A stretch of 64,000 nt of DNA from an uncultured Bacteroidales bacterium. GTDB taxonomy: Bacteria; Bacteroidota; Bacteroidia; Bacteroidales; UBA932. Positions within the stretch are counted from its first letter, which is position 1. Every line of letters starts with the position of its first letter. The notes under the pieces are model-generated. The model searched no databases. It saw only the letters and a list, made by a program, of their open reading frames with translations, and was not told the origin of the DNA. A program made the position numbers and the translations under genes. The stretch is from the NCBI GenBank assembly GCA_900320545.1, contig ONSU01000004.1, positions 1 to 64,000 of the forward strand, in the 5' to 3' direction. Positions 51,483 to 62,189 of the stretch are shown piece by piece.

Positions 51483-53687
51483 CTACCCGTGGAGCATCAC
51501 GGTGAGGCCGGCCATGACGACGGACACCATCGACATCAGCTTGATGAGGATGTTGAGCGAAGGGCCGGAGGTATCCTTGAACGGATCGCCCACGGTGTCG
51601 CCCACGACGGTGGCGTGGTGGCTCGGGGAGGCCTTGCCGCCGAAGTTGCCCTCTTCGACATACTTCTTGGCGTTGTCCCAGGCGCCGCCGCTGTTGGCGA
51701 GGAACACGGCGAGGACGAAGCCCGCGCCGAGGCCGCCGGCCAGGAGACCGATCACGCCCGCAGGGCCGAGAATGATGCCGACGAGCATCGGAACGACGAT
51801 CGCGAGGAGCGACGGGAAGATCATCTCGTGCTGGGCCGCCTTCGTGGAGATTCGGACGCAGCTCGTATAATCCGGACGCTGCTTGCCCTCGAGAATGCCC
51901 GCGATCTCGCGGAACTGGCGACGGACCTCGACCACCATCTTCTGGGCGGCGCGGCCGACGGCGTTCATCGTGAGACCGCAGAACAGGAAGGCCATCATCG
52001 AGCCGATGAAAATGCCCACCAGTACATACGGATTCATCAGGGAGATGTCGTAGTAGTTGACGATGTCCGTGATGGTCGCGGAGACGGTATCCACCGTGCG
52101 GTCACCCACCTGCAGGACCGTCTTGCCCACATGGCTGAAGCCGATCTTGATCTCTTCGATATAGGCGGCGAGGAGGGCGAGGGCCGTCAGGGCGGCGGAG
52201 CCGATGGCGAAGCCCTTGCCGGTCGCGGCGGTGGTGTTGCCGAGCGAGTCGAGGATATCGGTCTTCTCACGGACGGAAGGGTCGAGTTCGGACATCTGGG
52301 CGTTGCCGCCGGCGTTATCGGCGATGGGGCCGTAGGCGTCCGTCGCAAGGGTGATGCCCAGCGTCGAAAGCATGCCGACCGCGGCGATGGAAATGCCGTA
52401 GAGGCCGAAGGAAAGCGTCGCCGTCGAGAACTGGAAGTCGGTCGCGAAGCCGTAGGAGAGCAGGATGGCGACGGCGATGGTCACCACGGGAATGGCCGTC
52501 GAGATCATACCGAGGCCGACGCCGTTGATGATGACGGTCGCGGGGCCTGTCTGGGCGCTCTCGGCGAGCTTCTGCGTCGGTTTATAGGAGTGCGACGTGT
52601 AGTATTCGGTCACCTTTCCGATCACGACGCCGGCCAGCAGGCCGGAGATCACGGACAGGGAGAGTTTCCACCAGTTGGGGAAACCGAGTACGTAGAAGAC
52701 GCCGAAGCTCAGCAGCGCGATGAGGATGGCGCTGAGGTTGGTGCCGCGGCTCAGGGAGCCGAGGAGGTCTTTCAGGGAAGCGCCTTCCTTGGTGCGGACC
52801 ACGTAGATGCCGAGGATGGAAAGCACCACGCCGATGGCGGCGATCAGCATCGGAGCCATGATGGCCCGGAGCTGGACGGCGACGCCGTCCTGGAAGAAAG
52901 CGGATGCGCCAAGCGCCATCGTAGCGAGGATGGAGCCGCAATAGGATTCGTAAAGGTCGGCGCCCATACCGGCGACGTCACCCACGTTGTCACCCACATT
53001 GTCGGCAATGGTGGCCGGGTTGCGGGGATCATCCTCCGGGATGTCCTGCTCGACCTTGCCCACGATGTCGGCACCCACGTCGGCCGCCTTGGTATAGATA
53101 CCGCCGCCGACACGTGCGAAGAGGGCCTGCGTCGAGGCGCCCATTCCGAAGGTCAGCATCGTGGTAGTAATGACGACCAGCGTCTGGGCATCCGAGGCCT
53201 CGTGCACGAATGCGCGGAGAATGAGCCACCAGATCGAGATGTCCAGCAGACCGAGACCGACGACGGTCAGACCCATTACGGCGCCGCTGCGGAAGGCGAT
53301 CTTAAGGCCGGAATTGAGCGAACGCATCGTTGCATTGGCCGTACGGGCGGAGGCGTAGGTCGCCGTCTTCATCCCGACGAATCCGGCCAGGCCGGAGAAG
53401 AAACCGCCGGTCAGGAAGGCGAACGGCACCCACGAATTCTGCACGTGGAACCCGTACGCCAGCACCGCAAAGAGCGCGGCCAGCACGACAAACACGATGA
53501 TGACGACCTTGTACTGCTGTTTCAGGTAAGCCATCGCACCTTCGCGCACATACTGCGCAATCTCTTTCATCGTTACGGTCCCCTCGCTCTCCTTCATCAT
53601 CTGACGGAAGAAAATCCACGCGAACAGAAGCGCCACGACCGATGCCGCAGGGACCGCATAAAAAATAATATTCAGATCCATAAACAA
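51483..53687 (-). CDS. hppA: Membrane-bound ion-translocating pyrophosphatase
   Basis: 734 residues, about sixteen helices. Pyrophosphate-binding motifs are GGGIYTKAADVGADIVGKVE, DDPRNPATIADNVGDNVGD and DNAKKYVEEG. GNTTAATGKGFAIGSAALT has Ala (not Lys) at the potassium-determining position and Gly after TAAT, which marks the K+-dependent class. These enzymes pump H+, Na+ or both using PPi; the ion cannot be fixed from this alone. A minus-strand TACCTTTG at 53738-53745 is its likely -7 element. Confidence 0.95.
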   Translation of the reverse strand: MFMDLNIIFYAVPAASVVALLFAWIFFRQMMKESEGTVTMKEIAQYVREGAMAYLKQQYKVVIIVFVVLAALFAVLAYGFHVQNSWVPFAFLTGGFFSGLAGFVGMKTATYASARTANATMRSLNSGLKIAFRSGAVMGLTVVGLGLLDISIWWLILRAFVHEASDAQTLVVITTTMLTFGMGASTQALFARVGGGIYTKAADVGADIVGKVEQDIPEDDPRNPATIADNVGDNVGDVAGMGADLYESYCGSILATMALGASAFFQDGVAVQLRAIMAPMLIAAIGVVLSILGIYVVRTKEGASLKDLLGSLSRGTNLSAILIALLSFGVFYVLGFPNWWKLSLSVISGLLAGVVIGKVTEYYTSHSYKPTQKLAESAQTGPATVIINGVGLGMISTAIPVVTIAVAILLSYGFATDFQFSTATLSFGLYGISIAAVGMLSTLGITLATDAYGPIADNAGGNAQMSELDPSVREKTDILDSLGNTTAATGKGFAIGSAALTALALLAAYIEEIKIGFSHVGKTVLQVGDRTVDTVSATITDIVNYYDISLMNPYVLVGIFIGSMMAFLFCGLTMNAVGRAAQKMVVEVRRQFREIAGILEGKQRPDYTSCVRISTKAAQHEMIFPSLLAIVVPMLVGIILGPAGVIGLLAGGLGAGFVLAVFLANSGGAWDNAKKYVEEGNFGGKASPSHHATVVGDTVGDPFKDTSGPSLNILIKLMSMVSVVMAGLTVMLHG

Positions 53688-53770
53688 TAAAAACTAAAAT
53701 CTATAGGAAAGGCCGAAACCTTCTTGGTTATAGCATACAAAGGTAATAAAAAATTCGGAGAGTGCGCCAA

Positions 53771-53798
53771 TAAAAAAAGCCCGGAGGTCCGGGCTTTA
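53771..53798 (-). terminator. Terminator of the ribosomal operon
   Basis: On the minus strand AGCCCGGA (53795-53788) pairs with TCCGGGCT (53785-53778), followed by a run of seven T. It lies 24 bases beyond the rplQ stop and closes the spc/alpha operon. Confidence 0.85.
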
Positions 53799-53818
53799 TA
53801 AAGGGGGCGTCTTCCGAC

Positions 53819-54337
53819 TTACTCAGCGGCAGGCGCTTCGGCTGCGGGCTCCTCGGCGGGTGCCTCCACAGGGGCCTCGACGGGCGCTTCGGCTGCGGGA
53901 GCGGCCTCGGCCTTCTTGGCGCGGCTGCGGCGGGTGCCCTTCTTGGCTTCCTTCTTGGCGGTGGAAGCGAGGGCGGCCTCGTTGAAGTCGACGAACTCTA
54001 CGAGCGCCATCTCGCCGCCGTCACCCTGACGGAAACCGGTATGGAGCACGCGGAGATATCCGCCGGGACGGTCAGCGATCTTGGGAGAGATGGTGCGGAA
54101 GAGTTCCGACACGGCATACTTGTCCTTCAGGTAGCTGAAAACGGTCCTGCGGGAATGGGTGGAATCGTCCTTGGACTTGGTGATAAGCGGCTCGACATAC
54201 TGCTTGAGGGCCTTTGCCTTGGCAACGGTCGTCTCGATCCTCTTGTGAAGGATCAGGGAAGAGGCCATGTTGGCCAGCATCGCCTTGCGGTGACCGCTCT
54301 TGCGTCCGAGGTGATTGACTGCTTTATTGTGTCTCAT
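53819..54337 (-). CDS. rplQ: Ribosomal protein L17
   Basis: 172 residues: a canonical L17 core ([20 protein letters not shown], about 1-120) plus a C-terminal tail rich in Ala, Glu and Pro, with APVEAP-type repeats. Such tails are usual in Bacteroidota L17. It is the last gene of the operon, two bases after rpoA. Confidence 0.97.
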   Translation of the reverse strand: MRHNKAVNHLGRKSGHRKAMLANMASSLILHKRIETTVAKAKALKQYVEPLITKSKDDSTHSRRTVFSYLKDKYAVSELFRTISPKIADRPGGYLRVLHTGFRQGDGGEMALVEFVDFNEAALASTAKKEAKKGTRRSRAKKAEAAPAAEAPVEAPVEAPAEEPAAEAPAAE

Positions 54338-54339
54338 TG

Positions 54340-55347
54340 CTAAACGTTCTTTTTCTTGGGTTCAATATTATACTTCGTAACATCCATACCGAAGGACAGC
54401 TTCCGCTTCTCGACCAGGAGGTCGATCTCACCGAGGGACTTGCGTCCGAAGTTGCGGAACTTCATCAGTTCGGCGCGCGTGTAGGAGACCAGATCGGCGA
54501 AGGTGTCGATGTCGGCCGCCTTCAGGCAGTTGAACGCCCTGACGGAAAGGCCCTCGTCGGAAAGCTTGGTGAGGAGCTGGTGGCGCATCCGGAGTTCTTC
54601 TTCTCCCAGGGGATTGCGCTCGGTCTCCACCGCGTTGTCGAGCGTGACCTTGCGCTCATCGGTGAAAAGCTTGAAGTGGTAGATCAGAATGGAAGCCGCA
54701 TCCTGCAGGGCCGCGTCCGGGGAAATGGAACCGTCGGTTTCGATCTCGAGGTTCAGTTTCTCGTAGTCGGTCTTCTGCTCGACACGCCAGGGCTCGCGGG
54801 ACCAGTTCACCTTGCGGATCGGGGTGTAGATCGCGTCGACGGGAATCGTTCCGATCGGCGTATTCTCATCCCTGAGTTCCTCGGCGGGGACAAAGCCGCG
54901 GCCTTTGGTGATGGTGATGGTCATCTCGAGTTTGACGGAAGGTTCGAGCGAGCAGATGTGCTGCTCCGGATTCAACACCTGGAACGAAGACAATCCTTTG
55001 TAGATATCCTCAGCGGTAAACTCCTGTTTGCCGCTTACGGTGATGTTTGCTACCTCGCTGTCAACGGTCTCCACCATTCTCTTGAAGCGGACCTGCTTGA
55101 GGTTGAGGATGATGTCCTGCATTCCTTCGATGACGCCCGGGATGGTAGTGAACTCGTCGTCCACGCCCGAGATCTTGATCGAAGAAATGGCAAAACCTTC
55201 CAGGGACGAAAGCAGAATGCGACGAAGTGCGTTGCCGATCGTCTGCGCGTATCCAGGCTCGAGGGGTCTGAATTCGAAACGGCCGAAGGTATCCGTACTT
55301 TCGAGCAAAATGACCTTGTCCGGCTTTTGAAATGCTAAGATTGCCAT
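54340..55347 (-). CDS. rpoA: RNA polymerase alpha subunit
   Basis: 335 residues. The N-terminal dimerisation domain has [23 protein letters not shown]; the C-terminal domain has [19 protein letters not shown] and [12 protein letters not shown], which bind UP elements and activators. Usual length. It lies between rpsD and rplQ. Confidence 0.98.
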   Translation of the reverse strand: MAILAFQKPDKVILLESTDTFGRFEFRPLEPGYAQTIGNALRRILLSSLEGFAISSIKISGVDDEFTTIPGVIEGMQDIILNLKQVRFKRMVETVDSEVANITVSGKQEFTAEDIYKGLSSFQVLNPEQHICSLEPSVKLEMTITITKGRGFVPAEELRDENTPIGTIPVDAIYTPIRKVNWSREPWRVEQKTDYEKLNLEIETDGSISPDAALQDAASILIYHFKLFTDERKVTLDNAVETERNPLGEEELRMRHQLLTKLSDEGLSVRAFNCLKAADIDTFADLVSYTRAELMKFRNFGRKSLGEIDLLVEKRKLSFGMDVTKYNIEPKKKNV

Positions 55348-55368
55348 AATTCTGTGGGTGTTTGGATT

Positions 55369-55971
55369 TTACTTGGAATAGAGGTCGACGATGAGCTGCT
55401 CGTTGATGTTCTCGGGGATGTCCTCACGGGAAGGAACATTGAGATACTTGCCGGCGAGCGTAGTGGTGTCGAATTCGATCCAGGAATACTTGGTCGCGGA
55501 GGCGACGCTGTTCTGGATGACCTCAAGGCTCTTGGAACGCTCCCTGACGGCGAAAGCCTGTCCGGGCTTCACCTGTGCGGAAGGGATGTTGCAGATGTCG
55601 CCGTCGAGGGTGATGTGACGGTGAAGGACCAGCTGACGGGCCGCGGCGCGGGTCGGAGCGATACCGGCACGGTAGACGAGGTTGTCGAGTCTGGATTCGA
55701 GGAGGAAGAGGAGGTTGACACCGGTCTGTCCCTTCATGCGGGAAGCCTTCTCATAGGTGTTGCGGAACTGACGCTCCAGCAGGCCATACATATATTTGAC
55801 TTTCTGCTTCTCCTTGAGCTGGATGCCGTACTCTTTCTGTTTTTTGCGCTTGGCGGCGAGTCCGTGCTGTCCCGGAGGCGTGTTCCTCTTCTCGAAATAT
55901 TTGTCCGGCCCGTAGATCGGCTCACCGAACTTGCGGGCGATTCTTGTAGTAGGACCAGTATATCTTGCCAT
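55369..55971 (-). CDS. rpsD: Ribosomal protein S4
   Basis: 200 residues with a canonical start ([22 protein letters not shown]) and S4 domain ([20 protein letters not shown]). It lacks the zinc-binding Cys quartet of some S4 proteins. In many bacteria S4 represses the alpha operon. Confidence 0.98.
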   Translation of the reverse strand: MARYTGPTTRIARKFGEPIYGPDKYFEKRNTPPGQHGLAAKRKKQKEYGIQLKEKQKVKYMYGLLERQFRNTYEKASRMKGQTGVNLLFLLESRLDNLVYRAGIAPTRAAARQLVLHRHITLDGDICNIPSAQVKPGQAFAVRERSKSLEVIQNSVASATKYSWIEFDTTTLAGKYLNVPSREDIPENINEQLIVDLYSK

Positions 55972-55998
55972 AATACTCTGATTTTAAATGATCCGGAA

Positions 55999-56388
55999 TT
56001 AAACTTTACGACGGCCTTTGGGACGGCAGCCATTGTGGGGCATCGGGGTGACGTCGATGATCTCGGTCACGGCGATACCGACATTGCTGATGGTCCTGAT
56101 GGCGGACTCACGGCCTGCGCCGGGACCCTTGACATACACCTTGACGCGCTTGAGACCGGCGTCGAACGCCTTCTTGGCGGCGTCCTCGGCGGCCATCTGG
56201 GCGGCGTACGGAGTATTCTTCTTGGAGCCCCTGAACCCGCACTTACCGGCGGAAGACCAGCTGATAACCTGGCCCTGGGCGTTAGCCAGAGAAACGATGA
56301 CGTTGTTGAAGGTCGATGAAATATGAGCCTGACCTAAGGCCTCAACCTTGACAACTCTTTTCTTGGTGGTAGTTGTTTTCTTTGCCAT
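55999..56388 (-). CDS. rpsK: Ribosomal protein S11
   Basis: 129 residues with [40 protein letters not shown] and [18 protein letters not shown], all standard S11 features. It lies between rpsM and rpsD. Confidence 0.98.
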   Translation of the reverse strand: MAKKTTTTKKRVVKVEALGQAHISSTFNNVIVSLANAQGQVISWSSAGKCGFRGSKKNTPYAAQMAAEDAAKKAFDAGLKRVKVYVKGPGAGRESAIRTISNVGIAVTEIIDVTPMPHNGCRPKGRRKV

Positions 56389-56401
56389 AATTCATCAAAC
56401 T

Positions 56402-56779
56402 TTATTTGGTTGCTTTCTTCTTGTTCGCAACGGTCTTCTTCTTACCCTTGCGCGTACGGGCGTTGTTCTTGGTGCTCTGGCCGCGTACAGGGAGGCCGAT
56501 ACGGTGACGGATGCCACGATAGCAACCGATGTCCATCAGACGTTTGATGTCCATCTGGACAGAACTGCGGAGCTCACCCTCGATCTTGTACTCGTTGTTG
56601 ATGAGGTTACGGATGGCCGCGACCTGCGCGTCATCCCAGTCTCCGACCTTGATGTTACGATCGATACCGCACGTGTCCAGGATCTTCTGGGCGCTGCTGC
56701 GGCCGATGCCGAAGATATAGGTCAGACCTATCTCTCCCCTTTTGTTGTTCGGTAAATCAACACCGGCGATTCTTGCCAT
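56402..56779 (-). CDS. rpsM: Ribosomal protein S13
   Basis: 125 residues with [22 protein letters not shown], the [10 protein letters not shown] helix-turn and the Lys/Arg-rich C-terminal tail that contacts tRNA. Usual length. Confidence 0.98.
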   Translation of the reverse strand: MARIAGVDLPNNKRGEIGLTYIFGIGRSSAQKILDTCGIDRNIKVGDWDDAQVAAIRNLINNEYKIEGELRSSVQMDIKRLMDIGCYRGIRHRIGLPVRGQSTKNNARTRKGKKKTVANKKKATK

Positions 56780-56814
56780 AATTCTATACTAATGCTAAAT
56801 TGTTATACAACCGA

Positions 56815-56931
56815 TTATCCCTGACGCATTTTGAACTTGGGGTTCTTCTTGCAGATCACATAGAGACGGCCTTTGCGGCGGACGATCTTGCAATCTTCGC
56901 TGCGCTTTTTGATGGATGTTTTGACTTTCAT
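56815..56931 (-). CDS. rpmJ: Ribosomal protein L36
   Basis: 38 residues from ATG 56931 to TAA 56815: [19 protein letters not shown] at the start and [12 protein letters not shown] at the end. It has two Cys, in DCKIV and ICKKN. In the zinc-binding form of L36 these would be followed by a further Cys and His, which are absent here. It sits between infA and rpsM as in other Bacteroidota. Confidence 0.95.
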   Translation of the reverse strand: MKVKTSIKKRSEDCKIVRRKGRLYVICKKNPKFKMRQG

Positions 56932-56943
56932 TGCTCGAAAATT

Positions 56944-57162
56944 TTATTTGTATCTGAAAGAAATTCTGCCTTTTGTTAAATCGTACGGTGAGATCTCGAC
57001 TTTGACTCTGTCGCCGAGGAGGATATGGATGAAGTGCATCCTCATCTTACCGGAAATGTTGCAGAGGAGGACGTGACCGTTTTCCAACTCAACGCGGAAC
57101 ATTGCGTTGGGAAGGGTCTCGATAACCGTTCCATCCTGCTCGATTGCTACTTGTTTGGCCAT
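56944..57162 (-). CDS. infA: Translation initiation factor IF-1
   Basis: 72 residues, an S1-like OB fold with [20 protein letters not shown] and [16 protein letters not shown]. It lies 12 bases after map and 12 before rpmJ. Confidence 0.98.
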   Translation of the reverse strand: MAKQVAIEQDGTVIETLPNAMFRVELENGHVLLCNISGKMRMHFIHILLGDRVKVEISPYDLTKGRISFRYK

Positions 57163-57173
57163 TGATCTTCGCT

Positions 57174-57953
57174 TTAAAATTTAACTTGTGAATCTTTCTC
57201 TATATAGTCGAAAGTAGAGAGCTGTTCCGCCCGGTCTTTACGGACAACAACCGTAAGTTCGTAATGGGCCGCGTTCCTGCGGTCGGCGGTGTGTACTTCC
57301 CAACCATTTTTAGCAACGTACACGCCGCGGCCTCCCGCACAGATCATCGGCTCGATACAGATAGTCATTCCGTCGTAGAGTTTGGCTCCGTGGCCCTGGC
57401 GTCCGTAATTCGGGACGCCCGGATCCTCGTGCATTCTCGTTCCGATTCCGTGTCCTTCCAGTTCGCGGACGACGGAGAACCCGAATGACTCGGCATACGA
57501 TTGCACCGCGTATCCGATATCGCCGGTGCGATGGCCCGCCACAGCCGCCTCGATACCCTTGTACAGGGATGCCTTGGTGACATCCAGGAGCCGGCGGGTT
57601 TCCGCATCCACCTCCCCGACGGGGAAAGTGTATGCGGAATCACCGTTGTAGCCCTTGTACAGGGTTCCGCAGTCTACGGACACGATGTCGCCCTCCCTGA
57701 GGACATAGTCCGACGGAAAGCCGTGGACGACGACGTCGTTGACCGAGATGCAGAGCGCTGCGGGGAAACCATCATAACCCTTGAAGCTGGGGATGGCGCC
57801 GTGATCGCGGATAAAGGTCTCCGCCACCCTACTCAACTCGAGAGTTGTCACACCAGGGGCGACGAGTTTACCGACCTCCGCGAGCGTACGGGACACCAGA
57901 TCTCCGTTGATGCGGAGAAGCTCTATTTCCTCAGCTGTTCTGGGTCTGAACAT
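57174..57953 (-). CDS. map: Methionine aminopeptidase, type I
   Basis: 259 residues. Metal ligands are in [38 protein letters not shown] and [10 protein letters not shown]. It removes initiator Met from nascent chains. Its place between secY and infA is the conserved one. Confidence 0.97.
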   Translation of the reverse strand: MFRPRTAEEIELLRINGDLVSRTLAEVGKLVAPGVTTLELSRVAETFIRDHGAIPSFKGYDGFPAALCISVNDVVVHGFPSDYVLREGDIVSVDCGTLYKGYNGDSAYTFPVGEVDAETRRLLDVTKASLYKGIEAAVAGHRTGDIGYAVQSYAESFGFSVVRELEGHGIGTRMHEDPGVPNYGRQGHGAKLYDGMTICIEPMICAGGRGVYVAKNGWEVHTADRRNAAHYELTVVVRKDRAEQLSTFDYIEKDSQVKF

Positions 57954-57977
57954 ATCCTGCTTCCTCTTATATCAATA

Positions 57978-59297
57978 TTACATACCGGAACGGCCGGAAA
58001 GGCGGCCGGTCTTCATCAGTCCGTCATAGTGACGCATAAGGAGATACCCCTCGATCTGCTGCAGCGTATCGAGGACCACGCCCACGGTAATGAGGAGCGA
58101 GGTGCCGCCGAAGAAGCTGGCAAACTGATTGTTGATGCCGAATGCGCGGGCGAAGGCCGGGAGGATGGCGATGAATGCCAGGAAGATGGAACCCGGGAGG
58201 GTCACCTTCGACATGATGTCATCCAGATATTCGACAGTCTTCTTGCCGGGCTTCACGCCGGGGATGAATCCGCCTTCCTTCTTCATATGCTCGGCCATCA
58301 TCGTAGGATTGACGGTCACAGCGGTGTAGAAGTAGGTGAAAACAACCACCAGAAGTCCGAAGACGAGGTTGTACCAGAAGCCGGTATAGTCGCTCATCAC
58401 GGATGCGAATCCACGGGTCGCCTCCCAGCGGGAGAACAGAATCGGGAACATCATCAGCGCCTGGGCGAAGATGATCGGCATAACGCCGGCCGCATTGATC
58501 TTGAGGGGGATATACTGGCGGACACCACCGTACTGACGGTTGCCGATCACGCGCTTGGCATACTGCACGGGCACGCGGCGGACAGCCTGGACGAGAGCGA
58601 TGGCGGCGATCAGGACGAAGAACCATACGACGAGCTCGACAATCAGCAGGAGCGGGCCGCCGACACCGTTGCCGGTGAACTTGGCGCCGAACTCCGCCAC
58701 GAGGGCGTACGGCAGACGGGCGACGATACCGATCATGATGATGATGGAGATACCGTTGCCGATACCGCGGTCCGTAATCCGCTCACCCAGCCACATCACG
58801 AACATCGAACCGGCCATCAGGATGATGGTGGAGATGAGGTTGAAGGCGAAGCCGCTCCAGGGGGCGACCACCGCGTTGGCGGGGATCATACCGGTCACAT
58901 AGGCCGGGCCCTGGATGCAGAGAATCAGGATGGTGAGATACCTCGTGATCTGATTCATCTTCCTGCGGCCGCTCTCGCCTTCCTGCTGGAGTTTGCGGAA
59001 GTACGGAACGAAGATACCGAGAAGCTGCACCACGATGGATGCCGAGATGTACGGCATCACACCGAGGGCGAAGACAGAGGCATTGCCGAACGCGCCGCCG
59101 GAGAACATGTTCAGGAGGCCTACCAGACCTTCCTGGGTGCTGCTCTGCAGATCGGCGAGCCGTCCGGGATCTATGCCGGGGAGAACGATGAAGCATCCCA
59201 GACGATAGATCAGGATCAGGAGGAAGGTATAACCGATCCGAGTCCTGAGCTCCTCTATCTTGTAGATATTCTTGATTGTCTGAATAAACTTCTTCAT
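57978..59297 (-). CDS. secY: Preprotein translocase subunit SecY
   Basis: 439 residues, ten membrane helices, with GIDPGRLADLQSS in the plug region, GITLMAGSMF-type helices and the cytoplasmic loop VRRVPVQYAKRVIGNRQYGG. It forms the channel for protein export. Confidence 0.98.
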   Translation of the reverse strand: MKKFIQTIKNIYKIEELRTRIGYTFLLILIYRLGCFIVLPGIDPGRLADLQSSTQEGLVGLLNMFSGGAFGNASVFALGVMPYISASIVVQLLGIFVPYFRKLQQEGESGRRKMNQITRYLTILILCIQGPAYVTGMIPANAVVAPWSGFAFNLISTIILMAGSMFVMWLGERITDRGIGNGISIIIMIGIVARLPYALVAEFGAKFTGNGVGGPLLLIVELVVWFFVLIAAIALVQAVRRVPVQYAKRVIGNRQYGGVRQYIPLKINAAGVMPIIFAQALMMFPILFSRWEATRGFASVMSDYTGFWYNLVFGLLVVVFTYFYTAVTVNPTMMAEHMKKEGGFIPGVKPGKKTVEYLDDIMSKVTLPGSIFLAFIAILPAFARAFGINNQFASFFGGTSLLITVGVVLDTLQQIEGYLLMRHYDGLMKTGRLSGRSGM

Positions 59298-59305
59298 CGC
59301 GTTTA

Positions 59306-59755
59306 TTACTCGATTACAGTTGTTTTGCCTCCGGCGGCTTCGATCTTCGCGATCGCGCTCTTGGAGAATGCGTGTGCGGTCACCTCGAGGGCGGCGGTGA
59401 TGTCACCGTTGCCGAGGACCTTCACGAGCTGGCCACCTTTGGTGTAACCGGCGGCGGCGAGGACCTCGAGGTCGATCACCTTGGTGCCGGCGGCCTCTGC
59501 GAGGGCCTGCAGGGCGGCGACGTTGACGGCCTGGTATTCAACCCGGGTGGGGTTCTTGAAGCCGAACTTGGGAAGACGCCGCTGAATAGGCATCTGACCG
59601 CCTTCGTAACCGATCTTGTGCTCGTAACCGGCACGGGCCTGTGCACCTTTGGTACCACGGGTGGCGGTACCGCCTTTGCCGGAGCCCTGGCCGCGGCCGA
59701 CGCGCTTGCTGTTGTGGGTGGAACCCTTGGCGGGTTTGAGATTTTCAAGTTTCAT
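59306..59755 (-). CDS. rplO: Ribosomal protein L15
   Basis: 149 residues from ATG 59755 (MKLENLKPAKGSTHNSKRVG). The glycine-rich N-terminus and the RRLPKFGFKNP motif are standard. A longer frame to 59848 overlaps rpmD and is not used. Confidence 0.97.
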   Translation of the reverse strand: MKLENLKPAKGSTHNSKRVGRGQGSGKGGTATRGTKGAQARAGYEHKIGYEGGQMPIQRRLPKFGFKNPTRVEYQAVNVAALQALAEAAGTKVIDLEVLAAAGYTKGGQLVKVLGNGDITAALEVTAHAFSKSAIAKIEAAGGKTTVIE

Positions 59756-59768
59756 CTTGCTTTCCTCC

Positions 59769-59951
59769 TTAGTCAATTTCCTCAACCTTAACGAGGTGAT
59801 GAACCTTCTCGAGCTGGCCGAGCGTAATGGGGGTCTTCTCCACCTCAACTGTCTGATGCATCCTGCGGAGTCCGAGGGCGCGGAGATTGGCGATCTGGCG
59901 GCGGGTTTCGCCGTTCTTGGAGATCACCTGGGTAATTCTGAGTTTTGCCAT
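59769..59951 (-). CDS. rpmD: Ribosomal protein L30
   Basis: 60 residues, MAKLRITQVISKNGETRRQI and a C-terminal VHHLVKVEEID. Usual length and position between rpsE and rplO. Confidence 0.97.
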   Translation of the reverse strand: MAKLRITQVISKNGETRRQIANLRALGLRRMHQTVEVEKTPITLGQLEKVHHLVKVEEID

Positions 59952-59963
59952 ATCCGTATCCTT

Positions 59964-60482
59964 TTATCCGTTAAACACTTTGCTCATGGGAATGCCGCGC
60001 AGGCCGGCGACGGTGTAGGCGTCACGCATTTCCGTAAGGGCGGCGATCGTGGCCTTCACAAGGTTGTGAGGGTTCGAGGAGCCCTTGCTCTTCGCGAGAA
60101 CGTTCTGGACACCGGCCGACTCGAAGACGGCACGCATAGCACCACCGGCCTTGACACCGGTACCGGGAGCCGCGGGTTTCATGAACACGCGGGCACCGCC
60201 GAAGGAAGCCTCCTGCTCGTGCGGGATGGTGGTGTTGATGATGGGAACCTTCACCAGGTTCTTCTTCGCATCCTCCACACCCTTCGCGATCGCGGCAGTG
60301 ACTTCATTGGCCTTACCGAGACCATAGCCGACGACACCATTCTCGTCTCCGACGACGACGATGGCGGCGAAGCGGAAGTGACGGCCACCCTTGGTAACCT
60401 TCGTAACCCTGTTGATGGCTACGAGTCTGTCCTTCAGGTCGAGGTCAGACGTCTTAACTCTTTGTACGTTTGAATTTGCCAT
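59964..60482 (-). CDS. rpsE: Ribosomal protein S5
   Basis: 172 residues with the double-stranded RNA-binding start ([20 protein letters not shown]) and [20 protein letters not shown]. Standard. Confidence 0.98.
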   Translation of the reverse strand: MANSNVQRVKTSDLDLKDRLVAINRVTKVTKGGRHFRFAAIVVVGDENGVVGYGLGKANEVTAAIAKGVEDAKKNLVKVPIINTTIPHEQEASFGGARVFMKPAAPGTGVKAGGAMRAVFESAGVQNVLAKSKGSSNPHNLVKATIAALTEMRDAYTVAGLRGIPMSKVFNG

Positions 60483-60494
60483 AGTCTTATTCCA

Positions 60495-60857
60495 TTAGAA
60501 ATCAAGGCCGCCTTCACGGGCAGCGTCTGCCAAACTTTTCACTCTGCCGTGGAAGAGGTAACCGCCGCGGTCGAAAGCGACCTTCGCGATACCGGCTTCC
60601 TTCGCGCGCTCCGCGATCGCCTTGCCGACGATGGCGGCCGCTTCGATTCCGCTCTTGCCCTTGCACTCGGCGGCAAGCGCCTTGTCGTTGGAAGAGGCGG
60701 CGACGAGGGTCTTGCCCTCGAGGTCATTGATGACCTGCACATAGATCTGCTTGTTGCTGCGGAAAACGACCATACGAGGCCTCTCGGCAGTTCCGTTTAC
60801 GTGCTTGCGAATCCTGTAGTGGATCCTTCTTCTTCTTGCAATTCTACTTAATGCCAT
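60495..60857 (-). CDS. rplR: Ribosomal protein L18
   Basis: 120 residues with the basic start [18 protein letters not shown] and the end [20 protein letters not shown]. It binds 5S rRNA with L5. Confidence 0.98.
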   Translation of the reverse strand: MALSRIARRRRIHYRIRKHVNGTAERPRMVVFRSNKQIYVQVINDLEGKTLVAASSNDKALAAECKGKSGIEAAAIVGKAIAERAKEAGIAKVAFDRGGYLFHGRVKSLADAAREGGLDF

Positions 60858-60873
60858 AATTGAGTCCTCCTAA

Positions 60874-61434
60874 TTATTTAGCCGCTGCAGTTTTGCCGGC
60901 CTTGCGACGCAGGGTCTCGCCGACGAACTTGATACCCTTGCCCTTGTACGGCTCGGGACGGCGGAATGAACGGATCTTGGCCGCAACCTGACCGACAAGC
61001 TGCTTGTCGGCGCTCTTCAGCACCAGGAGCGGGTTCTCACCCTTGCGGACCTGAGGAGTCTCGGCGGTGATCTCCTTCGGAAGGAGGATCTGGATGTCGT
61101 GGGAATAGCCGAGGGACAGCGAAATCGTCTGGCCCTGGACCGCGACACGGTAACCGACGCCGACGAATTCCTGCTTGATGGTGAAGCCTTCGCTCACGCC
61201 GACCACCATGTTGTGGACGAGCGCGCGGTAGAGGCCGTGCATCGAGCGGAAACGCGGGAGATCGCTCGGGCGGGTGAATTTTATCTCATTCCCCTCAACG
61301 GTGACGGTGATGTCCGGGTCAACCTTCTGGCTGAGCTCACCGAGGGGGCCTTTCACCTTCACCACGTTGCCGTCGAGGACCTGGACGGTCACTCCGGCCG
61401 GAAGGTTTACAGGTAATTTACCGATTCGTGACAT
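60874..61434 (-). CDS. rplF: Ribosomal protein L6
   Basis: 186 residues, MSRIGKLPVNLPAGVTV at the start and PEPYKGKGIKFVGETLRRKA near the end, the conserved RNA-contacting loop. Full length. Confidence 0.98.
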   Translation of the reverse strand: MSRIGKLPVNLPAGVTVQVLDGNVVKVKGPLGELSQKVDPDITVTVEGNEIKFTRPSDLPRFRSMHGLYRALVHNMVVGVSEGFTIKQEFVGVGYRVAVQGQTISLSLGYSHDIQILLPKEITAETPQVRKGENPLLVLKSADKQLVGQVAAKIRSFRRPEPYKGKGIKFVGETLRRKAGKTAAAK

Positions 61435-61451
61435 TGTAACTTTGTTTTAGA

Positions 61452-61847
61452 TTAGTAAACATAACATATTACTTCACCGCCGACGCCGAGTTCCTTGGCT
61501 TCCTTGTCGGTGATGACGCCCTTGGACGTGGAGAGAATGGCGATGCCGAGGCCGTTGAGGACGCGGGGCATGTTCTTCACGTCAGCGTATTTCCGCAGAC
61601 CGGGAGTCGAAACGCGGACGATCTTCTTGATGGCCGCGGTCTTGGTCTGGGGATGATACTTCAGCGCGATTTTGATGGTGTTGGCAGGCTCGCCCTCGAC
61701 CACTTTGTAGCTGAGGATGTAGCCTTTCTCGAAGAGGATCTTGGTGAGGGCGACCTTCATGTTGGAAGAAGGGCACTCGACGATCTTCTTTCCCGCCATA
61801 TAGGCGTTGCGGATTCGAGTCAGATAATCTGCAATGGGATCAGTCAT
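61452..61847 (-). CDS. rpsH: Ribosomal protein S8
   Basis: 131 residues, MTDPIADYLTRIRNAYMAGK and the C-terminal ISTSKGVITDKEAKELGVGG. S8 is the usual translational repressor of the spc operon. Confidence 0.98.
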   Translation of the reverse strand: MTDPIADYLTRIRNAYMAGKKIVECPSSNMKVALTKILFEKGYILSYKVVEGEPANTIKIALKYHPQTKTAAIKKIVRVSTPGLRKYADVKNMPRVLNGLGIAILSTSKGVITDKEAKELGVGGEVICYVY

Positions 61848-61909
61848 TTTTTTGTCGTTTTGTGGACCGGCGCCGTAGCGCCCGATATCCGATTGTTGTT
61901 AAATAATTA

Positions 61910-62179
61910 TTACCAGGACGCTTTCTTCACTCCGGGAAGCAGCCCGGCGGAGGCCATCTCACGGAACTGGATACGGCTGAGGCCGAAATCTCTCATATAT
62001 CCCTTGGGACGACCGGTGATGGAGCAACGGTTGTGGAGGCGGACAGGGCTCGCATTCTTGGGGAGCTTGTCCAGAGCGGCATAGTCGCCGGCCTCTTTGA
62101 GGGCCTGCCTTTTGGCTGCATACTTGGCAACCAGTTTCGCGCGCTTGACCTCGCGGGCTTTCATTGATTCTTTTGCCAT
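61910..62179 (-). CDS. rpsN: Ribosomal protein S14 (zinc-free type)
   Basis: 89 residues, [20 protein letters not shown] and [20 protein letters not shown]. It lacks the CxxC pairs of the short zinc form. It lies between rplE and rpsH. Confidence 0.98.
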   Translation of the reverse strand: MAKESMKAREVKRAKLVAKYAAKRQALKEAGDYAALDKLPKNASPVRLHNRCSITGRPKGYMRDFGLSRIQFREMASAGLLPGVKKASW

Positions 62180-62189
62180 CTTGTATCGA